From: an uncultured Oscillospiraceae bacterium
GTDB taxonomy: Bacteria; Bacillota; Clostridia; Oscillospirales; Acutalibacteraceae
Length of the DNA: 64,000 nucleotides
Assembly: GCA_900543395.1 (NCBI GenBank)
Contig: UQQT01000001.1
Location: forward strand, 1-64,000
Direction: 5' to 3'
Below the pieces are notes generated by a model, which worked only from the letters and a program-made list of their open reading frames with translations, was not told where the DNA came from and did not search any database. Position 1 is the stretch's first letter. Every line of letters begins with the position of its first letter. The translations under genes were made by a program, and so were the position numbers. Shown one piece after another: positions 16,902-25,112 of the stretch.

Positions 16902-17414
16902 ATGAACACAAAAAACTATGTAAAAAAAAGTTTATTGTTAGCCTTTACAGGACTGATCATCCCGATAATAATTTACCCGCTGTTTCATGAATTAGGACAT
17001 GTTTTGTCTGCAATTGTATTAGGAGTAAAAGTAACGGAAATATCATTTAATCCTCTCGAAAATTATTCATGCGTTACTGAAGTCACAAACGGCGTCAAGC
17101 AAATCGTTGTCGGATTTTCCGGATATTTACTGCCGACGGCAGTGTCGCTGATATTCAAACCTAAGCGTTTTTTATTAACATATTCCTGCATTCTGTTTAA
17201 AATAATCTGCATATATTCTATGATATTAAATGTTTTTTATTGTCTTGATTTTAAGAATTGTTTTGCATTAAAAAATGACGTAACAACAATAATCCATACC
17301 GAACCAAACGTTTTACCTATCATTTTGGTATTTGCGCTGACGTATATTTTTATTGCCGTGAGGTCGATTATAAAATCAAATTTTATTCTTCAGCTAAATA
17401 AATTTTACGCATAA
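16902..17414 (+). CDS. M50-like HExxH integral membrane protein
   Basis: A 170-residue membrane protein with about four hydrophobic segments. The first transmembrane helix ends in FHELGHVLSAIVLG: a His-Glu-Leu-Gly-His zinc motif buried in a helix, as in site-2-type (M50) or DUF3267-like proteases. A second-half metal motif (NPxxG or LDG type) is not obvious, so activity is uncertain. The ATG at 16902 is preferred over an upstream TTG at 16866; neither has a clear ribosome site. It converges on the T7SS operon, sharing the terminator at 17418-17439. Confidence 0.6.
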   Translation: MNTKNYVKKSLLLAFTGLIIPIIIYPLFHELGHVLSAIVLGVKVTEISFNPLENYSCVTEVTNGVKQIVVGFSGYLLPTAVSLIFKPKRFLLTYSCILFKIICIYSMILNVFYCLDFKNCFALKNDVTTIIHTEPNVLPIILVFALTYIFIAVRSIIKSNFILQLNKFYA

Positions 17415-17417
17415 AAA

Positions 17418-17445
17418 AGAGCGGCAATAACGCCGCTCTAAAATT
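17418..17445. terminator. Bidirectional terminator ending the T7SS operon
   Basis: AGAGCGGC (17418-17425), loop AATAAC, GCCGCTCT (17432-17439). On the minus strand it is followed by a six-T tract, so it closes the 29-kb operon; it also follows the + strand M50-like gene. Confidence 0.85.
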
Positions 17446-17447
17446 AT

Positions 17448-18386
17448 TTAACTATTAGCAGGAACAAATAAATTCGCAATATTATAGTTGTCTTCTTTAC
17501 TCGGACTCGTAACATTTATGACAAGTACATGATTTCCTATACGTCTTAAATATGATGTAATGCAGGTATGGAAATATTCATCTCCCAAAGTAATACTTGA
17601 TACATAATACGAATCGCCGCACAATTGCGTTTCAATAGGTTCCGTCTGTTCCATAACCGAACCGGCGTTATCTTTGATACTGTCAGACATTGATTTCAAA
17701 AGACTGCTTTCAGAAACAAACGACTTATCGACGGCGTCTGAAATATCAATTGACAAAACAGCTACAAGCGCACTGTCGGAAGAACGCATCGTATAAAAAT
17801 CGCAGACTGTATTTTCATCAACATAGTAATCATAATATTCCTGCGACGCTTCGGTCCACTCGCCCGTCGTCATGTCAAATTTGAGATTCGCCCATGAGCT
17901 TGTATAAACGCCGTTTTCTATAACGCCCTGCACATAAGGATTTGATTTTCCGGACGACGAAGAAAACACCGTCTTTACTAAACCTCCAACAATGCAGAGA
18001 ACAAACAGAAAAACTATAATGCCGACAATTAATCCGACTCTTTTTTTCTTTTTTTGCTTGACGGGAACAGTTCCCGTTTGATTTGCAGAATTCGGAGATA
18101 TGTAATTATTTCCGTTATTAACATTGTTTTGAGAGTTATTATTTTGACTGTTTGGATAAGACCCGTATTGAGAATTACTGTTATTTGAATTTACATTCGA
18201 CGAAAACGAACCGCCTTGCCCCTTAAATCCGTTTGCGTTATTAAACGCCGCATTACTATTCGATTGCTCATTCAACAGCTCGGTAGGAGCCTCTCCGTTA
18301 TTAAATCGAAAATCGGCGCAGCCGCAATTCGGACAAAACCTAACGTTATCTTCCACCGAAGCATTACAGCTGTTACAAAGTTTCAT
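17448..18386 (-). CDS. Zinc-ribbon, single-pass membrane protein; last gene of the T7SS operon
   Basis: A 312-residue protein starting 7 bp after AGGAGGT. A zinc ribbon opens it (CNSCNASVEDNVRFCPNCG), followed by APTELLNEQ, an Asn/Ser-rich low-complexity linker (~40-105), a basic KQKKKKR patch, one transmembrane helix (~115-137) and a ~165-residue extracytoplasmic domain of unknown fold. The T-E-L-L motif matches similar motifs in two other members of the operon. Zinc-ribbon/membrane proteins of this layout are common in Clostridia and lack a proven role. Position at the operon end suggests it belongs to the secretion locus. Confidence 0.7.
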   Translation of the reverse strand: MKLCNSCNASVEDNVRFCPNCGCADFRFNNGEAPTELLNEQSNSNAAFNNANGFKGQGGSFSSNVNSNNSNSQYGSYPNSQNNNSQNNVNNGNNYISPNSANQTGTVPVKQKKKKRVGLIVGIIVFLFVLCIVGGLVKTVFSSSSGKSNPYVQGVIENGVYTSSWANLKFDMTTGEWTEASQEYYDYYVDENTVCDFYTMRSSDSALVAVLSIDISDAVDKSFVSESSLLKSMSDSIKDNAGSVMEQTEPIETQLCGDSYYVSSITLGDEYFHTCITSYLRRIGNHVLVINVTSPSKEDNYNIANLFVPANS

Positions 18387-18441
18387 ATTTTTACCTCCTG
18401 ATTTTATTATCATTAATACAGTTTTAAATTATTTACATTAT

Positions 18442-19578
18442 TTACAGTTCACCGCATTCCTCTTGATCTACTTCATAAAGCCAATCATTTGCATTAACTT
18501 GTTCGTCGGGATTAAACTCATTCATTCCGCGGTACGATTCAATGATATCTTTTTCTAAAGCCTTTAATTGATTGTATAGATTTTGTAATTTTTTATAATC
18601 ATCTGATTTTCCGGAACGAATTTTATTAAACAACTTTACATACATTTCATTAACCTTATTTTTTACACGGAATAATATATCAATCGTAATTGCTGCTTTT
18701 GCCGCGCCGGGAATACCGGTCGCATCTACAAGACTTTTAATCAAACCGGCAATTTCCTTATCTTCAATAAAACTTTTTATCATGTCGGATTCCGTAGAAT
18801 CTATAATTTTTTTAGTTGCAAGTTCCGCTATTTTGTTTGCAATTTTTTCTATGTTATCAAAAGAATAAATAATGCTGTCCCTACATTCAATGTATTCTTC
18901 ACTTCCGGTTATTTTTTTATATATTTTTTTTGAATATTTATCAAAAACAACCGCATTTTTTTCGTCCAGAACAAAATCTTTAATTTGCTTTTCTTTTCCG
19001 GCGTTGGTCATTTCGTCAATAAGAGTTATAGTTTCATGATCATTGCAATATATATTTTGCAATGCATAATCAATAGAACATCCGTACTCTTTATTTTTTT
19101 CATAATAAGAAAACGAAGAATTAAGATTTTTTAATAATTTTACGCTGTCCGATACGACAATGCCTGATTTATTGGATAATCTTGCCGAATACTGCGAATC
19201 AGCTTCGCGAGCTTGACTGAAAATTTTTTTAATAGTTCTTCCGAAATAATTATAAGCATCACAAATATATGACTGCGTGTTTATTATCTTTGCTATAAAT
19301 TTACCTATAATACTGCTTAAAGCACCTCTGAATAAAATATCTCTTAGATCATAACTAAATTCGTCGGCATTTACACGGTTTGCGATTTTGATAAGGTCAT
19401 TTTCCGTTTTTTTAGTAAAATCCCGCATGATTTGCTGACAAACTTTTCTGTTGATTCCCAGTGCCGTGTATTTTGTAAATCTTTTGTTTTTCTGATATGG
19501 CTTGCTGATTTCAGTTAATTGATCTTCCTTTTTTTTGATAGCTTCTGTTCTGGTATTTATATTCTTTTTCTTAGCCAT
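18442..19578 (-). CDS. Unknown 378-residue protein; candidate T7SS substrate
   Basis: No family recognised. The protein is Lys-rich and predicted mostly helical: basic N-terminus (1-35), long helices, a moderately hydrophobic Gly/Ala segment near residue 280 (DATGIPGAAKAAITIDIL), a charged helical region and an acidic C-terminus (DQEECGEL). There is no signal peptide or clear membrane helix. Its ATG overlaps the stop of the 99-residue gene by 8 bp. It follows three small helical proteins whose sizes (138, 98, 99) mirror the partner proteins ahead of the LXG toxin (143, 104), so it is inferred to be a second exported protein or a complex component. Confidence 0.55.
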   Translation of the reverse strand: MAKKKNINTRTEAIKKKEDQLTEISKPYQKNKRFTKYTALGINRKVCQQIMRDFTKKTENDLIKIANRVNADEFSYDLRDILFRGALSSIIGKFIAKIINTQSYICDAYNYFGRTIKKIFSQAREADSQYSARLSNKSGIVVSDSVKLLKNLNSSFSYYEKNKEYGCSIDYALQNIYCNDHETITLIDEMTNAGKEKQIKDFVLDEKNAVVFDKYSKKIYKKITGSEEYIECRDSIIYSFDNIEKIANKIAELATKKIIDSTESDMIKSFIEDKEIAGLIKSLVDATGIPGAAKAAITIDILFRVKNKVNEMYVKLFNKIRSGKSDDYKKLQNLYNQLKALEKDIIESYRGMNEFNPDEQVNANDWLYEVDQEECGEL

Positions 19579-19870
19579 TTTTATTATATTCCTTTGCCAA
19601 ACTATTATCCGTATTGCTCATTTGATCTCGTGCATTCTTTAAAAGATTATACACATTATCCAACAAAATTTTAATTTGTTTAGCTCTCTGCTCTGCATCC
19701 GAATAAATTGAAACCAATGCATCTAACATATTGCCTTTTGATTTTCCCGTAAACAAAAAATCAAATTGTGAATTCACTTTTTTCATAACGGACATATCAG
19801 TCTTTAAAGACTTTATTTCTTTGATTGCGTTATCTATATCCGTAAAATCATACTTAATTTCGTTAGGCAT
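19571..19870 (-). CDS. Small helical protein (WXG100-size), T7SS-associated
   Basis: A 99-residue all-helical protein in which two helices flank a FLFTGKSKG turn near residue 50, the position and size at which WXG100 proteins carry WxG; here the tryptophan is replaced by Phe-Thr-Gly. A GGAGG site precedes the start. It lies between a 98-residue gene (1 bp away) and the 378-residue gene (overlap). Probably a hairpin partner/chaperone of the 378-residue protein; inference from layout only. Confidence 0.55.
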   Translation of the reverse strand: MPNEIKYDFTDIDNAIKEIKSLKTDMSVMKKVNSQFDFLFTGKSKGNMLDALVSIYSDAEQRAKQIKILLDNVYNLLKNARDQMSNTDNSLAKEYNKNG

Positions 19871-19871
19871 A

Positions 19872-20168
19872 TTATCCTCCGTACAATTTCAAATCAACAC
19901 TATCAATTCTGGACAAAAACTCTAATGTATTACTCGAAACTTTCTCCCCTTGCCCTCTGCTTTTATCGTAAATTTTTTTTAATTCTTCCGACAGTATTAC
20001 AATGGAATTATGAGCTTCACCCAAGGAAAGTCCGCTCTTTGATAGCTTTTTTAATATAGAAACCAGCTTCGAAAGCACCTCATCCTCTTTTGTTAACAGA
20101 TGCTCTATTTTTGTTCCGTAAACATCATAATCAACATCGCAAACAAATAAATCCAAATCATTTTTCAT
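19872..20168 (-). CDS. Small helical protein, T7SS-associated
   Basis: A 98-residue, predominantly helical protein (EDEVLSKLVSILKKLSKSG ... SEELKKIYDKSRGQG) ending in LYGG. GGGAGG precedes its ATG by 8 bp. It resembles in size and helix-turn-helix layout the LXG-associated alpha-helical proteins, with no specific family recognised. Confidence 0.5.
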   Translation of the reverse strand: MKNDLDLFVCDVDYDVYGTKIEHLLTKEDEVLSKLVSILKKLSKSGLSLGEAHNSIVILSEELKKIYDKSRGQGEKVSSNTLEFLSRIDSVDLKLYGG

Positions 20169-20173
20169 TTGTT

Positions 20174-20590
20174 TTACCTCCCTGCATTTTCTTCGATATT
20201 CTTTTTCTTTTCCAATTCTTTCAGTCTGACTTCAAGTCTTTTTTTATTGCTTATGATATCTTCTAATTGCCTATTAAAAGAATTGATGTCTTTTCTTACA
20301 GAGTCATAAGTTTTTTCTATATTATACAATGTTTTATTTTTTTCCGCTTTATTTGCCTGAGCTCGGGATTCAACCCAGCTTGTAACAAAACGAAGCTGTG
20401 TTAAATTCGTCATAGATTTATTCAAATCATCAAAAACCGTAAAATTATTGCTTGCTTCATCTAAACTGCGTTTTAATTTTGACAATCTGATTTCATAATC
20501 TTCAATTTTTTTTCTGCAGGATTTTTCTTTACCTTTAAGATTAATTATTTGTTTTTTTAATTTTATTATCTGAACATCATACTGACTCAT
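20174..20590 (-). CDS. Coiled-coil protein, T7SS-associated
   Basis: A 138-residue, strongly heptad-patterned protein rich in Lys, Glu and Leu (two coiled-coil stretches ~1-50 and ~85-135 around a VTSWVES turn). Its length and architecture match the DUF5082/DUF3958-type partner proteins of LXG substrates and the 143-residue gene at 24668. A weak ribosome site precedes it, directly after the terminator that follows the WXG100 gene. Confidence 0.5.
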   Translation of the reverse strand: MSQYDVQIIKLKKQIINLKGKEKSCRKKIEDYEIRLSKLKRSLDEASNNFTVFDDLNKSMTNLTQLRFVTSWVESRAQANKAEKNKTLYNIEKTYDSVRKDINSFNRQLEDIISNKKRLEVRLKELEKKKNIEENAGR

Positions 20591-20633
20591 AACATATCCC
20601 TTATTACATATTCTTTAAAAGTAATCGACAAAC

Positions 20634-20690
20634 AAAAAGACCGACAGCTATCCTATATAAACAAACAGACAGCTATCGATCTTTTTTTGT
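20634..20690 (-). terminator. Intrinsic terminator after the WXG100 gene
   Basis: On the minus strand a 16-bp stem (arms 20686-20671 and 20649-20634, with two G-U pairs) is followed by a T-rich tract. Its position inside the operon suggests partial termination that raises WXG100 output relative to downstream genes. Confidence 0.7.
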
Positions 20691-20703
20691 TCAAATCGCG
20701 CAA

Positions 20704-20997
20704 TTAGCCTCTGAACTGGCTTGCAATCTGGCTGTCAGTCTGCTCAACAATGTTAGCAGTCTTGGTAAGAGCCGAAGAAATCTCATCGATAAGATCTTTC
20801 GCCTTAACAAATCCGGGACGAAGCTCTCCGAATCTGGTAGCATAGGCCTTGCTGGCTTCGCCTTCCCACTCTGACTGGAGAGTGCTAAGTAAAGAGTCCA
20901 TTTTTGAAATTACTTCCTGAAGCTTGTTAGCCTCCTGAGTGTACTGCTGAGCTCTCGTTCTCATATTTTCCGGAGTCATTCTAATCTGATTTCCCAT
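20704..20997 (-). CDS. WXG100 family T7SS protein (EsxA-like)
   Basis: A 97-residue helical hairpin protein, the hallmark secreted partner of type VII systems. The turn motif SEWEGEAS carries the Trp-x-Gly at residues ~43-45, flanked by two amphipathic helices. The start at 20997 follows a near-perfect AGGAGGTG site, implying high expression; an upstream in-frame start is not supported. The usual C-terminal YxxxD/E export signal is not obvious (tail IVEQTDSQIASQFRG), as in some EsxA proteins. It has a dedicated terminator. Confidence 0.95.
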   Translation of the reverse strand: MGNQIRMTPENMRTRAQQYTQEANKLQEVISKMDSLLSTLQSEWEGEASKAYATRFGELRPGFVKAKDLIDEISSALTKTANIVEQTDSQIASQFRG

Positions 20998-21094
20998 TTT
21001 TTTCACCTCCTGTTTTTCATTGGACAAAACAAATTAAAGCGAATATTCATAAAAATAGAATTAATCCCCTCTAAATGCTTCCGTAATTTTAATA

Positions 21095-21121
21095 TTGAAA
21101 ATTGACGAATCAATTTTTCAA
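21095..21121 (-). other. UUCG-type hairpin before the WXG100 gene
   Basis: On the minus strand TTGAAAAATTGA-TTCG-TCAATTTTCAA forms an 11-bp AT stem with one bulge, just after the DUF4176 gene. No long T tract follows; it may be a processing or pausing hairpin. Confidence 0.35.
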
Positions 21122-21128
21122 CCGATAA

Positions 21129-21452
21129 TTATTCGGCGCTCTGCACCATTTTCTGAATATCGCCTCTTTGTATTTCAGGGTGAGATTCAAGATAATCCGA
21201 AATTCTTGCAACTATCGCCTCGTCATCCAAATCTCTGTATCCCTCAAAGACCACTTTCATAATATTTTCGTGCTGAAAATAAGCCATTTTATCATCCTGA
21301 AGTCCCTCGGGGAATAAAACGCCGCCATAGTCAAAGAATATACGATCATCCCCGTTGTTCATGATTATTCCGCGAGAAATAATCATAACTTTTTTAGTAC
21401 CCTCTTTAAGATATACAACGCTGCCCAGCGGTAAAAGATTTGTTTTTTCCAT
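21129..21452 (-). CDS. DUF4176 family protein
   Basis: A 107-residue cytosolic protein with the DUF4176 pattern: LLPLGSVVYLKEG at the start, VMIISRGI, then DYGGVLFPEG and FFxH-type FQHENI followed by VVFEGYRD. The family is found almost only in Firmicutes T7SS/LXG loci; its function is not established. It lies between the immunity gene and the WXG100 gene. Confidence 0.85.
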   Translation of the reverse strand: MEKTNLLPLGSVVYLKEGTKKVMIISRGIIMNNGDDRIFFDYGGVLFPEGLQDDKMAYFQHENIMKVVFEGYRDLDDEAIVARISDYLESHPEIQRGDIQKMVQSAE

Positions 21453-21488
21453 AATAAATTGTCCTTTCCAAATGATAATTAATTTTTA

Positions 21489-21722
21489 TTAAATATATTC
21501 CGTAATTCGTTCGAGAAAATTTTGACACGCCTGCGATTCTGTTTCAAAAACTTGAACATCAAACCGCCGTCCGCGGTCTCCTCCGTATACAAGCCAGTAT
21601 TTATCAACCTTTTCCATACAAAGAGATTCGTCCGCATATCCGTTTAAACTGTAAACGTCTTGAGGTATTTCTTCATGTTTCAATATAAGACGAAGTTCGT
21701 CTAAAGTCAGTTCTTCATTCAT
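21489..21722 (-). CDS. Probable immunity protein to the TNT toxin
   Basis: A 77-residue acidic protein whose ATG overlaps the toxin stop (ATGA), the usual toxin-immunity coupling. It has an alpha+beta pattern: helix, then YADESLCMEK, KYWLVYGGDRGRRFDVQVFE and a final helix with SQACQNFLERI. This Trp-x-Val-Tyr ... Glu-Arg/Asp-Arg-Gly ... Phe-Glu-x-Glu layout resembles small immunity families such as Imm59; that name is a tentative recollection. By position it should block the NAD+ glycohydrolase domain in the producer. Confidence 0.65.
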   Translation of the reverse strand: MNEELTLDELRLILKHEEIPQDVYSLNGYADESLCMEKVDKYWLVYGGDRGRRFDVQVFETESQACQNFLERITEYI

Positions 21723-24289
21723 GCCCTTTTCTCCCGAATATATCCGTTTCTAAGGTAATAGGAAAAATTCTTTTCCAAATTATACTGTACGCCTCCGCCC
21801 TTACTGTCAAAATTAGGTGCGGCAAATCCCTTAGAACAACCTTCGATATCCTTGATTACCTCGAACTCATGATACTCAACGGTTTTTCTTTCATACGGCA
21901 TAGAAAGACTGTCATAATCTGTTCCTTTATCGGTAGCAGTACTTCCGCCTTTTGAACCGTATCGCGAGATCGTAGTTCCTTTTTTCAGAGTAAAATCTTT
22001 TTCAATGGGTTTAGTTGAATCAAAACCGACTTTGTAGTCATTTGCAATATTATCATCTTTCTTTACGGCAGTTTTGCCTGCAAACGTGTCCCAGTCGGTT
22101 CCGGATCTGAGTCCTGTTTCATTATACGTCTTGCTTTCTTTTGCGTAAATAGATTCTTTGAGCTGTTTCTTTGCAGAAACCTTTTCGCCCTCATCGTTTA
22201 CGCGTTTTCCGTTTGTCATCTGCAAAGCGGTTACGTCGGTTTTCGTGTCGCTTTTTGCGTCGGATTTTTGAATTCTCGCATATTGGATTTTCTTAACGCT
22301 GATATTGGAAATATCTCTGTCCTTTTTTAATCCGAGAATTTCGGCGGCCGTTTTATTTTTATACGATCCCTTACCTGCTAATTCTATCGCCGCGTCATAA
22401 TCTTCTTTCAAGACTTTTGAGTCTTTATCAATATATACGACCTCGACAATTCCGTTTTCATCCGCTCTTTTTTTAATGTAAGTATTAAATTTTTTGTTCT
22501 CCATTGCGCCTTCCGCAATATCATTGAAAAAGCTTGTTCCTGCGTCTTTTGTTGTTTGCTGCCAAAAATTACTGTCGAGCTTAAATTCATAATTCGGATC
22601 GACTGCGGACTTAATGGCTTCTTCGGTTATGTTTTCCGCAACAGACTCACCGGCGTCAAAAATCGACTTATTTGCGGTTTTTATAACCTTTTTCTTTGCC
22701 TCATCCGAAACATCATCTGTCAGGAAATCACCGAAACATTCTCCGCCGGCGGAAACAAAACCGTTGACGATATCGCCGCCCGCAGATGAAAAAAACTTTT
22801 TACCGTTATTTGCAATTTCAGACAAGACCGTGTCATAACCAAAGTTAGGATCGGAGATAAACGATTCAGTTAAGTTCCATCCGGTTTCCAATACTGTCTC
22901 CGAAGCTGACTTTGTCAAATTCCCGACTACCGAGTTTCCGACCTTTTCCATATATTTTTCAGCACCTGTGGAATTTATGGATATATCGGCCGATACAAAT
23001 GTTGACAGGAATTCCGCGCCGCCTTCGACAACGATTTTTTTCGTCATTTGCTTTGTATTGGAACCGACTATTGAGAAAATTTTATTTCCGTCAAGTTTTC
23101 CGCCGATTGCGGCCTCGCCGACATCCCATATCGTATCCGTAACGGTACCCGCAGCCTCTTTTAACGCAAGTTTTCCGACAGATTCCATTCCTTTTTTAAA
23201 CGGTGTTTTTACGACGGAACCGACTGCACCTACGCTTATCACTCCGTCCACAACACCTTCCGCGGTTCCGCGTACAGTCGCTTTGCCTATCTTGCTCCAA
23301 TCTTCACCGCTTACGTCTCCGTCTTCATAATATGCGTCGGCATACGCACTCGAAAAAGAAGTAATACCGCCCACCGCGCCTCCGACCAAAGCTCCGACAA
23401 GAATGGATCCCGTACCTGCGGTAACGACTGTTACCACAACGGCTCCGACAATTGCGATTCCGACCGCAAGCCATTTTACCCATTCTCTCGACTGCTGTTC
23501 TTCCGCTTTTATAAGTTCGTCTCTGTTTTCAGCAAGATAAACCGCATTTTCGAAATCAGGATTACTTTCAATTTTGTTAATCAAAGTTTTGACGCCGTTT
23601 ATATTGTTTACCAAATCCTCGCAATCGCACATATTAAGAAAATCCGACGGTGTATAAGCGGTGATTTTTTTTCTGGAAAGACCCAACTGACTCCGCAGCA
23701 ATTGCTCCGCATTATTTATAAGTTTATCAATTTCGGCAAAATCGTTGCGTCTGAGATTTTCATAACCGGTCACGCGCGAGTTAATCGTTCTGAGTTGGTG
23801 CAAAAGATGATTAAGTTGATTTTGAAAATTATTAATCTGAGGCTTATCATATATGTATACAATATCGGATATTTTATTTTTTACACGATCGGCGTCACTG
23901 GTAATCGTCCATGCTTTATCACTCAGGGCTTTCAACCCCTTTTCTGCAGCTCCGGAAGAAGCGACCTCACATGAAGCGATTGTCGTATATCTGCATCCGT
24001 ATTTTGACCCGTCTCCCGAATCCACGCTGCTGATATAGCCCTGATAGTATGACGCGGCTTGGTCATAATATGATCGGCATATAAGTTTTAACACAACGGA
24101 TAAAGTTGAAGTATAATGTGCCAAATACTGTTTTATACTGTCAGAACCTCTGCCGGAAATGACGGAAGATTCAATTATACGATTAACTTTTTTCTGAACT
24201 GCGTCTATTCCCGTTATCCATGAACTGCACTTTTTTGCGCCGTTTGACGTTATATCGGATATTTCATCATAATATATTTTATATTCCAC
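21719..24289 (-). CDS. LXG-type polymorphic toxin with C-terminal TNT (NAD+ glycohydrolase) domain
   Basis: An 856-residue antibacterial-type T7SS effector. The GTG at 24289 is 8 bp after GAGAGG; a GTG three codons upstream overlaps that site. Layout: helical LXG targeting region (~1-265), a Gly/Val-rich hydrophobic stretch (~270-320: GIAIVGAVVVTVVTAGTG), a long Gly/Ser/Ala middle, a linker (~640-715) and a C-terminal TNT domain (~735-856). TNT hallmarks: ISRYGSKGG, PYERK, EYHEFEV, then FAAPNFDSKGGGVQY with the conserved Gln. TNT domains hydrolyse NAD+ and kill by depletion. It follows two small helical partners and precedes its immunity gene. Confidence 0.88.
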   Translation of the reverse strand: MEYKIYYDEISDITSNGAKKCSSWITGIDAVQKKVNRIIESSVISGRGSDSIKQYLAHYTSTLSVVLKLICRSYYDQAASYYQGYISSVDSGDGSKYGCRYTTIASCEVASSGAAEKGLKALSDKAWTITSDADRVKNKISDIVYIYDKPQINNFQNQLNHLLHQLRTINSRVTGYENLRRNDFAEIDKLINNAEQLLRSQLGLSRKKITAYTPSDFLNMCDCEDLVNNINGVKTLINKIESNPDFENAVYLAENRDELIKAEEQQSREWVKWLAVGIAIVGAVVVTVVTAGTGSILVGALVGGAVGGITSFSSAYADAYYEDGDVSGEDWSKIGKATVRGTAEGVVDGVISVGAVGSVVKTPFKKGMESVGKLALKEAAGTVTDTIWDVGEAAIGGKLDGNKIFSIVGSNTKQMTKKIVVEGGAEFLSTFVSADISINSTGAEKYMEKVGNSVVGNLTKSASETVLETGWNLTESFISDPNFGYDTVLSEIANNGKKFFSSAGGDIVNGFVSAGGECFGDFLTDDVSDEAKKKVIKTANKSIFDAGESVAENITEEAIKSAVDPNYEFKLDSNFWQQTTKDAGTSFFNDIAEGAMENKKFNTYIKKRADENGIVEVVYIDKDSKVLKEDYDAAIELAGKGSYKNKTAAEILGLKKDRDISNISVKKIQYARIQKSDAKSDTKTDVTALQMTNGKRVNDEGEKVSAKKQLKESIYAKESKTYNETGLRSGTDWDTFAGKTAVKKDDNIANDYKVGFDSTKPIEKDFTLKKGTTISRYGSKGGSTATDKGTDYDSLSMPYERKTVEYHEFEVIKDIEGCSKGFAAPNFDSKGGGVQYNLEKNFSYYLRNGYIREKRA

Positions 24290-24341
24290 AGAAACCACCT
24301 CTCTTTAACATTGAACAAAAATTCACAAGCAATTTTTGAGG

Positions 24342-24656
24342 TCAACGGAAACCGCCGCCCCCGCCGCCTCCGCCGCCGAAACCATCGAAGATATCGGCTA
24401 TGTCAGAATCAATTAAATCAAATTCCGAATATCTCTTCTGTATATCCGACATATCTTTTTTCAGCAGCAATTTATACAAAAAGAGCAAATGGGCTATTTT
24501 ATCTAGCCGTTTCCTGTATTCACTCAACATAATTCCGCTGCATTCCGTTACAGACGAAACATCGGATACCGAAGTCTTTATATTTTTTGAAGCCGTCTGC
24601 ACCACATCTTTCGTCAACGTATTGACAATCATTGAGTCCAATTGTACAATTATCAT
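24342..24656 (-). CDS. Small helical LXG-partner protein with a polyglycine tail
   Basis: A 104-residue protein with two helices (residues ~15-45 and ~50-85), matching the size and position of LXG-associated helical partner proteins (Lap1-like) that bind the LXG domain for export. Its end is odd: FDGF followed by nine glycines and Phe-Arg, encoded by a GCC/GCG-rich repeat at 24344-24376. GAGGGA precedes the ATG. Encoded immediately before the toxin. Confidence 0.65.
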   Translation of the reverse strand: MIIVQLDSMIVNTLTKDVVQTASKNIKTSVSDVSSVTECSGIMLSEYRKRLDKIAHLLFLYKLLLKKDMSDIQKRYSEFDLIDSDIADIFDGFGGGGGGGGGFR

Positions 24657-24667
24657 TTTTTTGTCCC

Positions 24668-25099
24668 TCAGTTCGTCCAGTTTTGAATAATCGTAAGTAT
24701 TCTATTTCTGCTTCTTACAACAGTATCCAACACAAAAGAGCCCGATCTTCTTTTGCTTAACTCATCGCGTTTCGCGTTATTAATGCTGTCAAGCATTCTG
24801 TCAATGCTTTTTTCAAATTCTTTAGCGGCTCTGTATGCGTCACGTTCAAGAGTATTATCAAACTTTTTCTTTGAATCTCCGCGCCACTTAAAACCGTTAA
24901 CAACATCTTTTCGCCTGATTTCTTTACTTAGGGCAACGGCGTTTACGTCGTTGTACTTTTTTATTGCCAGCATTTCGTTATAAGCCCTCTGCAGTCTATC
25001 GGCGTTTTCCTGTGCTTGCCTGTTTTCACGTCTGATTTTATCAATCCGTTTATTGTACTGTTTGACCAGGTTTTTATAATAGTCAAGAGAATGACTCAT
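24668..25099 (-). CDS. DUF5082-like LXG-partner protein
   Basis: A 143-residue helical protein with an N-terminal coiled coil (KRIDKIRRENRQAQENADR) and a WRGDSKKKFD turn near residue 75, a WxG-like motif. This is the DUF5082/YxiC-like layout of proteins that form export complexes with LXG toxins (Lap2-like). AAGGAG precedes the start; 13 bp separate it from the EssC stop. Confidence 0.65.
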   Translation of the reverse strand: MSHSLDYYKNLVKQYNKRIDKIRRENRQAQENADRLQRAYNEMLAIKKYNDVNAVALSKEIRRKDVVNGFKWRGDSKKKFDNTLERDAYRAAKEFEKSIDRMLDSINNAKRDELSKRRSGSFVLDTVVRSRNRILTIIQNWTN

Positions 25100-25112
25100 T
25101 TTTCACCGCTCC

